Shown in pieces: positions 6,894-13,465 of a stretch of DNA of 14,323 bases; positions within the stretch are counted from its first letter, which is position 1; each line of letters opens with the position of its first letter. Where the stretch lies: NCBI GenBank assembly GCA_013043085.1, contig JABDOU010000335.1, forward strand, positions 1 through 14,323, given 5' to 3'. The notes beneath the pieces were generated by a model. The model ran no database searches, had not been told where the DNA came from, and saw only the letters and a program-made list of their open reading frames with translations. The stretch is from Acidimicrobiia bacterium. Lineage in GTDB: Bacteria > Actinomycetota > Acidimicrobiia > Spongiisociales > SHLN01. The translations under genes were made by a program, and so were the position numbers.

Positions 6894-7658
6894 TCATGCG
6901 AGAAGCGACACGGTCTCCTGGCCCTCCCCGCAACCATCGAGAATTGGACAGAACCTGCACCAGGGACCTGGCTCCCGCGACAGCTGTCGATCTACGAGAA
7001 GTGCCGATCGCACGTCATGGACGAGACCGGCGACTAGCTCCACCGTCCGCTCGAGGTCGGCTATCGAAACGGGGAAACTTGCCCGCTCGCCTGTCTGAAT
7101 CGAAATAGCTTGCAGGTCGTTGGGGAGAGCCTGACGTTCGAGCACCCACAGCAGGCCATAGAACGTGAGCTGATGGCGCGTTTCGGGCCGAATCGGACCC
7201 TTCTTCCAATCGACAATCGAGACACCATCGGAGGTGACCTGAACCCCATCCATTCGACCCTTGAGCGTCACATCGCCACCGGCATCGTGGACGATGGACA
7301 CCTCGATTTCGGATAGCTCCGGACGCGGAAGGTGGCGAAACTGCACATAAACCTCGACCGCTTCTGCAATGGCGCGGCGGATATCTGACGGTCTACCGAT
7401 CGCCGCCAGGTCGAAGTTGAGGTTCGTCGATCCAATCTCGATCCGAGCAACGAGCTCGATGTCGTCTATCGGCCCATCGGTGAGGTCACGCGCAATGAGT
7501 CGGTGGACGAGTTGGCCGATCCAACCATCCCTACTCGTTTGACCGTAGATGCCACGGAAATGGGAGAGGCCCTGGTCAGGGCAGCGCAAGAACTTCTGAA
7601 ACGACGACGCGGAAATCGCAATCGGCGGCCCAGGGGTAAAGGACGGAAGTTCGATCAT
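6894..7658 (-). CDS. PD-(D/E)XK nuclease of the RecB/Cas4/AddB-C-terminal type with Fe-S cysteines
   Basis: A 254-residue single-domain nuclease. From the ATG, S17/S19 and C26 lie in SASSFQKFLRCP, the family's N-terminal helix with CP. G48xLVH52 is the conserved His helix. E119, D137 (GRMDGV), and D150 and K152 (IVDWKKG) form the PD-(D/E)XK metal site. Q163 and Y167 (QLTFYGLLW) form the QxxxY motif. The C-terminus has C234-x2-C237-x5-C243. C26 plus these three is the four-cysteine staple known to hold a 4Fe-4S cluster in AddB and Cas4. The expected role is single- or double-strand end resection in DNA repair. It stands alone here with no helicase, Cas1/2 or AddA partner in the window. An upstream in-frame GTG (7712) would leave only 18 bases to the divergent gene. 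The ATG at 7658 starts eight bases after a TACGTT -10-like hexamer and is preferred. Confidence 0.85.
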   Translation of the reverse strand: MIELPSFTPGPPIAISASSFQKFLRCPDQGLSHFRGIYGQTSRDGWIGQLVHRLIARDLTDGPIDDIELVARIEIGSTNLNFDLAAIGRPSDIRRAIAEAVEVYVQFRHLPRPELSEIEVSIVHDAGGDVTLKGRMDGVQVTSDGVSIVDWKKGPIRPETRHQLTFYGLLWVLERQALPNDLQAISIQTGERASFPVSIADLERTVELVAGLVHDVRSALLVDRQLSREPGPWCRFCPILDGCGEGQETVSLLA

Positions 7659-7666
7659 CAACGGTA

Positions 7667-7672
7667 AACGTA
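7667..7672 (-). promoter_or_regulatory. Putative -10 element of the Fe-S nuclease gene, leaderless type
   Basis: On the minus strand this reads TACGTT, eight bases before the ATG at 7658, with no Shine-Dalgarno between. It lies in the 72-base divergent region shared with the VanW gene, and it supports the shorter start. Confidence 0.3.
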
Positions 7673-7716
7673 ACCGACGGAGCAGAGAATGGGCTCTTAC
7701 TCCTACAACCACCGCG

Positions 7717-7722
7717 TATCCT
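7717..7722 (+). promoter_or_regulatory. Putative -10 element of the VanW-family gene, leaderless type
   Basis: TATCCT (four of six matches to TATAAT) ends eight bases before the ATG at 7731 and predicts transcription starting at or just before the start codon. No Shine-Dalgarno is present. A convincing -35 is not visible. Confidence 0.4.
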
Positions 7723-7730
7723 AAGCGGTC

Positions 7731-9668
7731 ATGAAATGGCGCTATGCCGTGGCATCGGCGTTGGGGTTCGTGCTTTTCGTAGTCATCATCACAGGCTGGC
7801 TCGTGGGTTCGCGTTCTGACGAGATTCTCGGCGAAACTTATGTGGGTTCAATCGATGCTTCTGGCATGACCCGTGACGAGCTGGCCTCTGCACTGGGACG
7901 GTTCGAGCAAAGCCTTGCCGGACGTGAACGCATCGTTTCCATAGATGGGACCTCTCTTGCGGTGCTCGGCGAAGATCTGGGTTTTGGCGTCGACATCGAA
8001 ACAACGATTGATGCCTCCATGGCGGTCGGGCGGGGATCGTTCTGGGAGACGCTCCGATCGATCATCTTCTCAAAACCGGTGTCGATAGACCCCATCATCG
8101 ACGTTTCGACATCGAAGGTCGAAGCCGCTGCGGCAGGATGGCAGCAGCTGGTGGCAAACCAACCTTTTGATGGAGCTCTGCGCTATGAGGACGGGCGAGT
8201 CGTACTCGATCCACCGCGTCCAGGGGTTGGAATCACAGGTGGAGATCAACTGGAGGAACAGTTGATCGCTTCATTCCTCGGGCCACCGGAAGATCTCGCG
8301 ATTCTCGACATGGAACCGAGAGAGTCAGCCGTGAGCGAAGAAGTTGCCGCCGATGCCCTCGCCCTTGCCGAACGCATCGTGGAAGCCCCTGTCACATTGC
8401 GCTCGGACTATCCGCAGGTTGCGATCACCTTCACCGGGGCCCAACTCGGTCGCGCTTTGATCTCGACCGTCGACGGTCCCTCCCTCATCGCAGGACTCGA
8501 TCCAGAGGTCATGGAGTCATACCTCGAACCTCTCCAGGATGAGCTGGAAGCACCCCCCCGGGATGCCGTCATCACCGTTACCGACGACGACCAGGTCGTG
8601 ATCGAGCCGAGTCGTCCAGGGGGACTGATCGACCCGACCATGGTTGTCAGCGAGGTGGTTTCGGCGGCCGGGAGCGCCGGCCGCACCGGCACCCTGACCT
8701 ACGTAGAAGGCTCGGAAGCCGCCTTCACCACGGAAGACGCCGAGGCCCTGGGCATCAAGGAGAAGGTCAGTGAGTTCACCACGTTCCATGACTGTTGCCA
8801 GCCGCGCGTCCAGAACATTCATCAAATAGCTGACATTGTCGACGGCGCCCTGGTCATGCCGGGTGAAGAATTCAACGTGAACGAGTTCGTTGGACCGCGC
8901 ACCCGGGAGAAGGGCTTTGTGCCCGCACCGATGATCCTCGCCGGACGTTTTGTCGATAGCGTCGGAGGCGGCATCAGCCAATTCGCAACAACCCTCTATA
9001 ACGCGGTGTTCTTCGGCGGATACACAGACGTCACACACACGCCGCATTCGTTCTACTTCAGCCGCTACCCGGAAGGGCGTGAGGCCACCGTCTCATTTCC
9101 GAAGCCGGACCTCATTTTTCGCAACGACACAGAGGCCGCGCTACTCATCAAGACCGAATACACGGACACCGAAATCACCGTCAAGTTCTTCGGCGACAAT
9201 GGCGGCATCGACGTGCAGGCCGATCTGTCAGAGCGTTCACGATTCCGCAATCCGGTCACGGAGTACCAGCCTGATTCTTCGCTCACGCCCGGAGCGGAAA
9301 AGGTGGTCTCATCGGGAACGAGAGGCTGGGACGTGACTGTCACAAGGACCATCACCCATCCGAATGGAGAGGTAACGGTGGAAACCTGGGACGAGCGCTA
9401 CCGGCCGCAACCTCGCATCGTCCGCCGTCATCCGTGCTCCATCCCGGGCTCCGTCCAGACATGTCCGACGACGACTACGTCCACCGTCACGACGTCTGCC
9501 ACCACCACCTCAACCCAACCGGTAACCACAACCACCACGGCTCCGACCACCACACAGGCTCCGACCACATCGACCATGCCGACCACGAGCACATCCACGA
9601 GTTCAACGACCACGACGACGACGACAACAACGAGTTCGACAACGACAACGACAGCTGCACCTACGTAG
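7731..9668 (+). CDS. Membrane-anchored VanW-family cell-wall protein with Thr/Ser-rich tail
   Basis: A 645-residue envelope protein. Residues about 6-26 form an uncleaved signal or transmembrane anchor after MKWR, so the rest is outside the cell. Two regions (about 35-165 and 200-330) have the alternating strand pattern of YoaR-like putative peptidoglycan-binding domains that commonly precede VanW. The VanW domain covers about 345-475 and includes FTTFHDCCQPR (349-359), MPGEEFNVNEFVGPR (376-390) and GGGISQFATTLYNA (412-425). A G5-like beta segment follows (about 505-565; SSGTRGWDVTVTRTI). Residues 579-645 are almost only Thr, Ser, Pro and Ala, a typical extended, possibly glycosylated wall-spanning tail, unusually placed at the C-terminus. 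VanW is named from vancomycin-resistance clusters but its biochemical function is unproven, and no van genes lie nearby. The gene is divergent from the Fe-S nuclease and converges on the Nfu-like gene over 12 bases. Confidence 0.87.
   Translation: MKWRYAVASALGFVLFVVIITGWLVGSRSDEILGETYVGSIDASGMTRDELASALGRFEQSLAGRERIVSIDGTSLAVLGEDLGFGVDIETTIDASMAVGRGSFWETLRSIIFSKPVSIDPIIDVSTSKVEAAAAGWQQLVANQPFDGALRYEDGRVVLDPPRPGVGITGGDQLEEQLIASFLGPPEDLAILDMEPRESAVSEEVAADALALAERIVEAPVTLRSDYPQVAITFTGAQLGRALISTVDGPSLIAGLDPEVMESYLEPLQDELEAPPRDAVITVTDDDQVVIEPSRPGGLIDPTMVVSEVVSAAGSAGRTGTLTYVEGSEAAFTTEDAEALGIKEKVSEFTTFHDCCQPRVQNIHQIADIVDGALVMPGEEFNVNEFVGPRTREKGFVPAPMILAGRFVDSVGGGISQFATTLYNAVFFGGYTDVTHTPHSFYFSRYPEGREATVSFPKPDLIFRNDTEAALLIKTEYTDTEITVKFFGDNGGIDVQADLSERSRFRNPVTEYQPDSSLTPGAEKVVSSGTRGWDVTVTRTITHPNGEVTVETWDERYRPQPRIVRRHPCSIPGSVQTCPTTTTSTVTTSATTTSTQPVTTTTTAPTTTQAPTTSTMPTTSTSTSSTTTTTTTTTSSTTTTTAAPT
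9465..9665 (+). repeat. Low-complexity ACN-codon tract encoding a Thr/Ser-rich tail
   Basis: About 67 codons, mostly ACC/ACG/ACA (Thr) with AGC/TCG/TCC (Ser) and CCG/CCA (Pro). The mixture of synonymous codons shows that protein composition, rather than an exact DNA microsatellite, is being kept. The tract creates long spurious open frames on both strands. Confidence 0.85.
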
Positions 9669-9680
9669 GCGAGCAGGCTC

Positions 9681-9971
9681 TCAGTAAAACACGAAAAATG
9701 ACTCAACCACGTCGATTGCGGCCGCTTCGGCGTCAGCCGGCCAACCTCCGTTGCGCCGAACAACGATCGCATTTGACGCTGCAAACACATGGTTGATCTG
9801 GTCGTCCGAGGTCAGAAGGCGGGCTGCAAGCCGCGCCGGAAACGAGTCGTCACCCTCGGTTTCAGCCACCGTCGAGAACCCCCCGCCGTCCTGCCCAGAA
9901 ACAGTGCGATCCGTATCGAGAATCAGCACATCATCGATGCTGGTTGCCGAAACGTTGATCTCCTGGCCCAT
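9681..9971 (-). CDS. Small protein resembling the Nfu/NifU-like N-terminal domain
   Basis: A 96-residue protein starting 11 bases after the pyruvate kinase stop, so it is very probably in the same transcript. Its segment order resembles the Nfu N-terminal domain (Nfu_N, found in iron-sulfur scaffold proteins). An early strand DVLILDTDRTV is followed by FPARLAARLL, which occupies the family's SPLAxxLF position. INHVFAASNAIVVRRNGGW resembles VxxVFFGxDFITVTKxxxxW, and a closing helix AAAIDVVESFF resembles the family's LKPxIxxxIxxFF. No cysteine is present and the scaffold CxxC domain is absent, so if related it would be a stand-alone accessory domain. The match is by eye. Without it the protein is simply hypothetical. 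The coding case rests on the tight spacing to pyk and on the lack of another gene in the space. It ends 12 bases from the convergent VanW gene. Confidence 0.62.
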   Translation of the reverse strand: MGQEINVSATSIDDVLILDTDRTVSGQDGGGFSTVAETEGDDSFPARLAARLLTSDDQINHVFAASNAIVVRRNGGWPADAEAAAIDVVESFFVFY

Positions 9972-9982
9972 GGGATGCGACT

Positions 9983-11398
9983 CTACTCTCTCAGAAATTC
10001 GCTGCCGACCTGCAAGACGCGGATCACGTTGGTTCGGGATCCGCGCGGCACACCGGCCACCAGAAGAACCGTGTCCCCCTGTTTGACCAACCCCTCCTTT
10101 TCCAGGAGTCGGCTTGCGGCCAGGTCCATCTCGTCAGCAGTTGGATAATCGCGATCCAGAAGTTTCGGGACTACACCGTGGAACAGCGCAAGGCGGTGAT
10201 AGACACTCGCTTCAGTTGTGATGGCTGCGACCCTGGCCTTCGGCCGGTACTTGGAAATCAGCCGCGCCGTTCTCCCGGATGACGTGAATACCACGATGGT
10301 TTCGATGCCGAGGTTGTCTGCAACCTCGGCGGCTGCTTTGGTCAGTGCAGAGGCAATGGGATACTCATGTGCCATGAAATCCTCGCCGACCGAACGTACA
10401 TGAGCCATCTCGGCCTCAACACAGATGCGATGCATCACGCGCACGGCCTCGACGGGGTGATCCCCTACCGCCGTTTCTGAACTGAGCATCACAGCGTCAG
10501 TTCCGTCGAAGACAGCATTCGCAACGTCCGATACTTCGGCTCGCGTAGGCCGGGTTGCGGTTCGCATACTCTCGAGCATCTCGGTGGCCGTAATGCTGAT
10601 CTTTCCTTGCGCGTTCGTGGCATCGATGATCTCTTTTTGGACTCGTGGCAACACCTCAAACGACATTTCGACGCCGAGATCACCCCTCGCAACCATCACG
10701 CCATGGGCTTCGTCGATGATCTCGGCGAGAGCCTTATAGGCAACTGCCCGTTCGAGTTTTGCGATGACCCGGGCGTCAGGGTTGTACTCCTTGACCAGAC
10801 GGATATCTGAGGCCTTTGCCACGAAACTCGCAGCTACGTAGTCAACACCGAGTTCGGCGCCGAACACGAGATCCTCGGCGTCTTTTTCCGTAATCGCCGG
10901 GACATCAAAAACACCGTCAGGAAATGCTGCCCCCTGGCGATCACACACCACCCCGCCCTGCAACACGCGGGCTTTTATCACCGGGGCGGTTTGCTCAACG
11001 ACCAGCGCAATGCGGCCATCTACCAGGTAGACGGGGTCGCCGGCGCTTATGCCTTTCACAGACTCGAGATACCCGATGCTGATCGTGTCTGCATCCCCCA
11101 TCCCGGCTCCGGACACCAGCGAAACGGTATGGCCAGGAGCCAGTTCGATCTGGCCGTCCGGGAATGTTCCCACACGTATCTTTGGCCCCTGAATGTCCTG
11201 CAGAATGGCAACCGGTCGATTGTGCTTCTCTGCCGCCGCCCGCACCCAGGCGAAGGTCTGGGCATGGACGTCCTTGGATCCATGCGAAAAGTTGAGGCGG
11301 GCTACATCCATACCTGCATCGACGAGGTGCATAATCGTCTGCGGATCGGCGGTCGACGGTCCAAGTGTCGCGATGATCTTGGTTTTTCGTTCGGCCAT
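9983..11398 (-). CDS. pyk: Pyruvate kinase
   Basis: Converts phosphoenolpyruvate and ADP to pyruvate and ATP, the last step of glycolysis. The full 471-residue length is present. Visible motifs are KIIATLGPS (7-15), ARLNFSHG (33-40), the active-site Lys in VIAKLER, VARGDLGVE, TATEMLESM (the usual form is ATQMLxSM), RPTRAEVSDVANAVFDGTDAVMLSSETAVG and the C-terminal VAGVPRG. The residues that set K+ dependence in this family read I69, Q70, K73 and V76 in DIQGPKIRV. Lys in place of Glu, with Gln and Val, is the known K+-independent type. The start ATG encodes the usual short N-terminus, and TAACGT lies seven bases upstream (leaderless type). It is divergent from the protease lipoprotein gene, and the small Nfu-like gene follows it closely. 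Confidence 0.97.
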   Translation of the reverse strand: MAERKTKIIATLGPSTADPQTIMHLVDAGMDVARLNFSHGSKDVHAQTFAWVRAAAEKHNRPVAILQDIQGPKIRVGTFPDGQIELAPGHTVSLVSGAGMGDADTISIGYLESVKGISAGDPVYLVDGRIALVVEQTAPVIKARVLQGGVVCDRQGAAFPDGVFDVPAITEKDAEDLVFGAELGVDYVAASFVAKASDIRLVKEYNPDARVIAKLERAVAYKALAEIIDEAHGVMVARGDLGVEMSFEVLPRVQKEIIDATNAQGKISITATEMLESMRTATRPTRAEVSDVANAVFDGTDAVMLSSETAVGDHPVEAVRVMHRICVEAEMAHVRSVGEDFMAHEYPIASALTKAAAEVADNLGIETIVVFTSSGRTARLISKYRPKARVAAITTEASVYHRLALFHGVVPKLLDRDYPTADEMDLAASRLLEKEGLVKQGDTVLLVAGVPRGSRTNVIRVLQVGSEFLRE

Positions 11399-11405
11399 AG
11401 CGGTG

Positions 11406-11411
11406 ACGTTA
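11406..11411 (-). promoter_or_regulatory. Putative -10 element of pyk, leaderless type
   Basis: On the minus strand this reads TAACGT, seven bases before the pyk ATG, with no Shine-Dalgarno in between. The same hexamer sequence occurs in the promoter proposed upstream of the 1496 gene. Confidence 0.4.
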
Positions 11412-11471
11412 GTGCCAGGAACCGTGCATCTTCCGCCACCTTCCGTAGCAACCGACCCAAGCGTCGGCGGC

Positions 11472-11477
11472 TACTCT
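11472..11477 (+). promoter_or_regulatory. Putative -10 element of the protease lipoprotein gene, leaderless type
   Basis: TACTCT ends six bases before the GTG at 11484. This favours GTG as the first codon of both transcript and protein. It lies in the 85-base divergent region shared with pyk. Confidence 0.4.
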
Positions 11478-11483
11478 GCCTCC

Positions 11484-12863
11484 GTGAACGTTCGTTGGAC
11501 ATTGGCGATGCTGGCCCTCGCTGTACCGGTCGTGATGGTGGCCTGCTCAGCGGAGAATGAAGCTGAAAACCAGTCGTCAGAGACCGATCCGGGGACAAGC
11601 CTTCTGACCACCACGACGCGGCCCTCGCCAACAGCTCGTGAGATATACGACCTGGTAGCACCGTCTGTGGCATTTCTTGAAACGGACGTATCGACCGGTA
11701 GCGCTGTCCTTACAGACGATGGTTGGGTGGTGACGAACGCACACGTTGTATGGCCGCGCGATTCCGTACGCCTGGTCTTTGCAGACGGCGAGGAGCATGA
11801 AGACGTACCCGTGCAACGGATCGACGACTACCTCGACCTCGCTCTTCTCGGACCGATCGAGTCGGAACGTCGCGGGATCCCACTCCTCGAATCGATCGAT
11901 GTCGCTACGGCTGACGAGGTGTATCTCATTGGTTATCCTGCAGAATCCGAAGATTTTCCGACACCCAGCATCACAAGGGGCCTGGTGGCAAGGTTGCGAC
12001 GTTGGGAAGCAACCGGGTTCGACTTCATCCAGAGCGATACGGCCATAGCAGGTGGCCAGAGCGGAGGTGCTCTGGTGGCCGCAGACGGAACCGTGATTGG
12101 CATCTCAGGCCTGACGTTCAGCGACGCCGGCTTCGCTCTCTCCCTGCCCATTGATGCAGTGACGGAAGCGGTTGCCGACCTCGTAATCGGCGCTTCGCCC
12201 CAGCCCTTCGCCGATTCAATCAACATCGCTCCACAGGTCCGCGAAGCCGAAATCCGGCTCAGCCATACGTGGGACGAGGAAGCGTTTGTATTTGAGGGAG
12301 CGGATGAACCGACCAGCCTCACGCTGGCCGGTGGTTCCGAACCGTTCCTGACCGTGCTCGACACGTTCGGCGAAATGATATACCCGGCGGCCGACGAAGA
12401 ACCCGAAATCACCGCCGATGGTCGTGTGTTCACGTTCGACACAGGGGGATTCGGTCCGGTCTATGCCTACGTGACCGATGTCTCGGTGGACGCGACGATT
12501 GTGGTCACGTCGGATCAGGCCTTCTCCCATGTCATCGACAAGGACGACGCTCGTCTTCTCCGGATTGGCAGCACCACCGAAGGATCCTTTGGAATACCCG
12601 GTGACTATGACTGGTTTGCAATCGAGCTGAACGCCGGCGAAGCAATAACGGTTGATGTCGACTCGTTGGGCGACGTGGAGCTCCTCATCGACACAGCCGA
12701 CGCCGAATCCATACCCCTCGCCGAAGACTTTGACAGTGGCGGCGGCCTGTTCGATACAAATCCTGAAGTCGAGTTCACCGCAGATCAGGCAGGTGTCTAC
12801 GTGATCGTGATCTATGAAGCATTCGCAGAGGCACCCGCCGGATACGTACTCACCGTTGAATAG
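11484..12863 (+). CDS. Lipoprotein trypsin-like (HtrA/S1C-type) serine protease with C-terminal PPC-like domain
   Basis: A secreted, lipid-anchored serine protease of 459 residues. The signal peptide ends at lipobox MVAC (lipidated C21), followed by a Ser/Thr/Pro-rich linker to about residue 50. The chymotrypsin-fold domain (about 52-235) has all three catalytic residues: H87 in VVTNAHVV, D118 in DDYLDLALLG and S193 in AGGQSGGAL. There is no PDZ domain. Residues about 250-360 form a beta-rich region. Residues about 363-459 (GDYDWFAIELNAGE, DVELLIDTAD, AGVYVIVIYEA) resemble a bacterial pre-peptidase C-terminal (PPC) domain, usually a secretion or surface-binding module. GTG at 11484 is chosen because it gives a complete signal peptide and lies six bases after TACTCT. 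An upstream open frame runs into pyk on the other strand and is spurious. An ATG at 11508 would lose the basic N-region. Its 3' end overlaps the fbiD start. Confidence 0.85.
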   Translation: MNVRWTLAMLALAVPVVMVACSAENEAENQSSETDPGTSLLTTTTRPSPTAREIYDLVAPSVAFLETDVSTGSAVLTDDGWVVTNAHVVWPRDSVRLVFADGEEHEDVPVQRIDDYLDLALLGPIESERRGIPLLESIDVATADEVYLIGYPAESEDFPTPSITRGLVARLRRWEATGFDFIQSDTAIAGGQSGGALVAADGTVIGISGLTFSDAGFALSLPIDAVTEAVADLVIGASPQPFADSINIAPQVREAEIRLSHTWDEEAFVFEGADEPTSLTLAGGSEPFLTVLDTFGEMIYPAADEEPEITADGRVFTFDTGGFGPVYAYVTDVSVDATIVVTSDQAFSHVIDKDDARLLRIGSTTEGSFGIPGDYDWFAIELNAGEAITVDVDSLGDVELLIDTADAESIPLAEDFDSGGGLFDTNPEVEFTADQAGVYVIVIYEAFAEAPAGYVLTVE

Positions 12864-13446
12864 GCCGCTGGTCGGGGTTCCCGTCAAATCATTCGGGGTG
12901 GCCAAGGAACGCCTTTCCGGCCACCTGACGGCAACCCAACGACGAAAGCTAGGACAGGGCCTAGCAGCGCGCACGGTGAAAACGATCTCCGCGGCCGGGA
13001 TACGTGTAGTTGTCATTGCAGCCGATCAAGCGGTAGAAGATTGGGCCCATCATGCGGGGTTCGACGTGTTACGACAGGTCCGGACCGGCTTGAACGGTGC
13101 ATCCCGCGATCTTGTCGACGCAGCCGACGGACCCTGGGGAATCATATTCGCCGATCTTCCCCTGCTGACCACCGATGATGTGATTGCGGTCATCGAGGCG
13201 ATGCAAGGCAGACCCGTTATCAGTCCATCCCGTGACGGTGGCACAAACGCCATGCTCGGTGTTGGCCATCGCTTCGATTTTGCATATGGGCCGGGCAGCT
13301 TCCACCGACACATGGTGCGCCTGGCACCTGATCATCCCATTGTGACCGTGCGAGCCGGATTGGCGCTTGACCTCGACACTCCGGACGATCTCTTTCACGC
13401 CCGGCGAAACTCACCCTGGCTGAATGACCTGCTGACCGCGACGTGA
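12856..13446 (+). CDS. fbiD: 2-phospho-L-lactate/phosphoenolpyruvate guanylyltransferase
   Basis: Activates a three-carbon acid phosphate (PEP in mycobacterial FbiD, 2-phospholactate in archaeal CofC) with GTP for coenzyme F420 synthesis. The 196-residue length is close to the family norm. Family motifs are PVKSFGVAKERL (9-20), FADLPLL (98-104), SRDGGTNAML (125-134), GPGSFHRH (145-152) and LALDLDTPDDL (169-179). No fbiA, fbiB or fbiC is in the window, so the rest of the pathway must be elsewhere. The start is uncertain. TTG at 12856 gives eight bases of overlap with the protease gene and begins just before the conserved VPVK strand. An ATG at 12814 would add 14 non-conserved residues and overlap by 50 bases. 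No Shine-Dalgarno is obvious for either, so translation is probably coupled to the protease gene. Confidence 0.9.
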   Translation: MNRPLVGVPVKSFGVAKERLSGHLTATQRRKLGQGLAARTVKTISAAGIRVVVIAADQAVEDWAHHAGFDVLRQVRTGLNGASRDLVDAADGPWGIIFADLPLLTTDDVIAVIEAMQGRPVISPSRDGGTNAMLGVGHRFDFAYGPGSFHRHMVRLAPDHPIVTVRAGLALDLDTPDDLFHARRNSPWLNDLLTAT

Positions 13447-13459
13447 AGATTTCTAGGCT
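13432..13459 (+). promoter_or_regulatory. Putative promoter of the PIG-L deacetylase gene
   Basis: CTGACC (13432-13437, four of six to TTGACA) and TAGGCT (13454-13459) are 16 bases apart. The -10 ends six bases before the ATG at 13466, so a leaderless transcript is predicted in addition to any read-through from fbiD. The -35 lies within the 3' end of fbiD. Confidence 0.4.
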
Positions 13460-13465
13460 GCCCGC

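Noticed and set aside
7659..7712. GTG start at 7712 for the Fe-S nuclease
   Set aside because: It would leave 18 bases between divergent genes and add a non-conserved basic leader; ATG at 7658 follows a -10-like hexamer.
9465..9665. Repetitive tract considered as a possible CRISPR or satellite array
   Set aside because: It has no regular repeat-spacer structure; it is in-frame Thr/Ser coding sequence.
9428..9796. Two 120-residue frames over the VanW tail (one on each strand)
   Set aside because: They are His/Asp-rich or Val-rich translations of the ACN repeat tract in other frames.
11193..11483. Upstream extension of the protease reading frame
   Set aside because: It runs through the start of pyk on the opposite strand and hides a proper lipoprotein signal peptide that begins at 11484.
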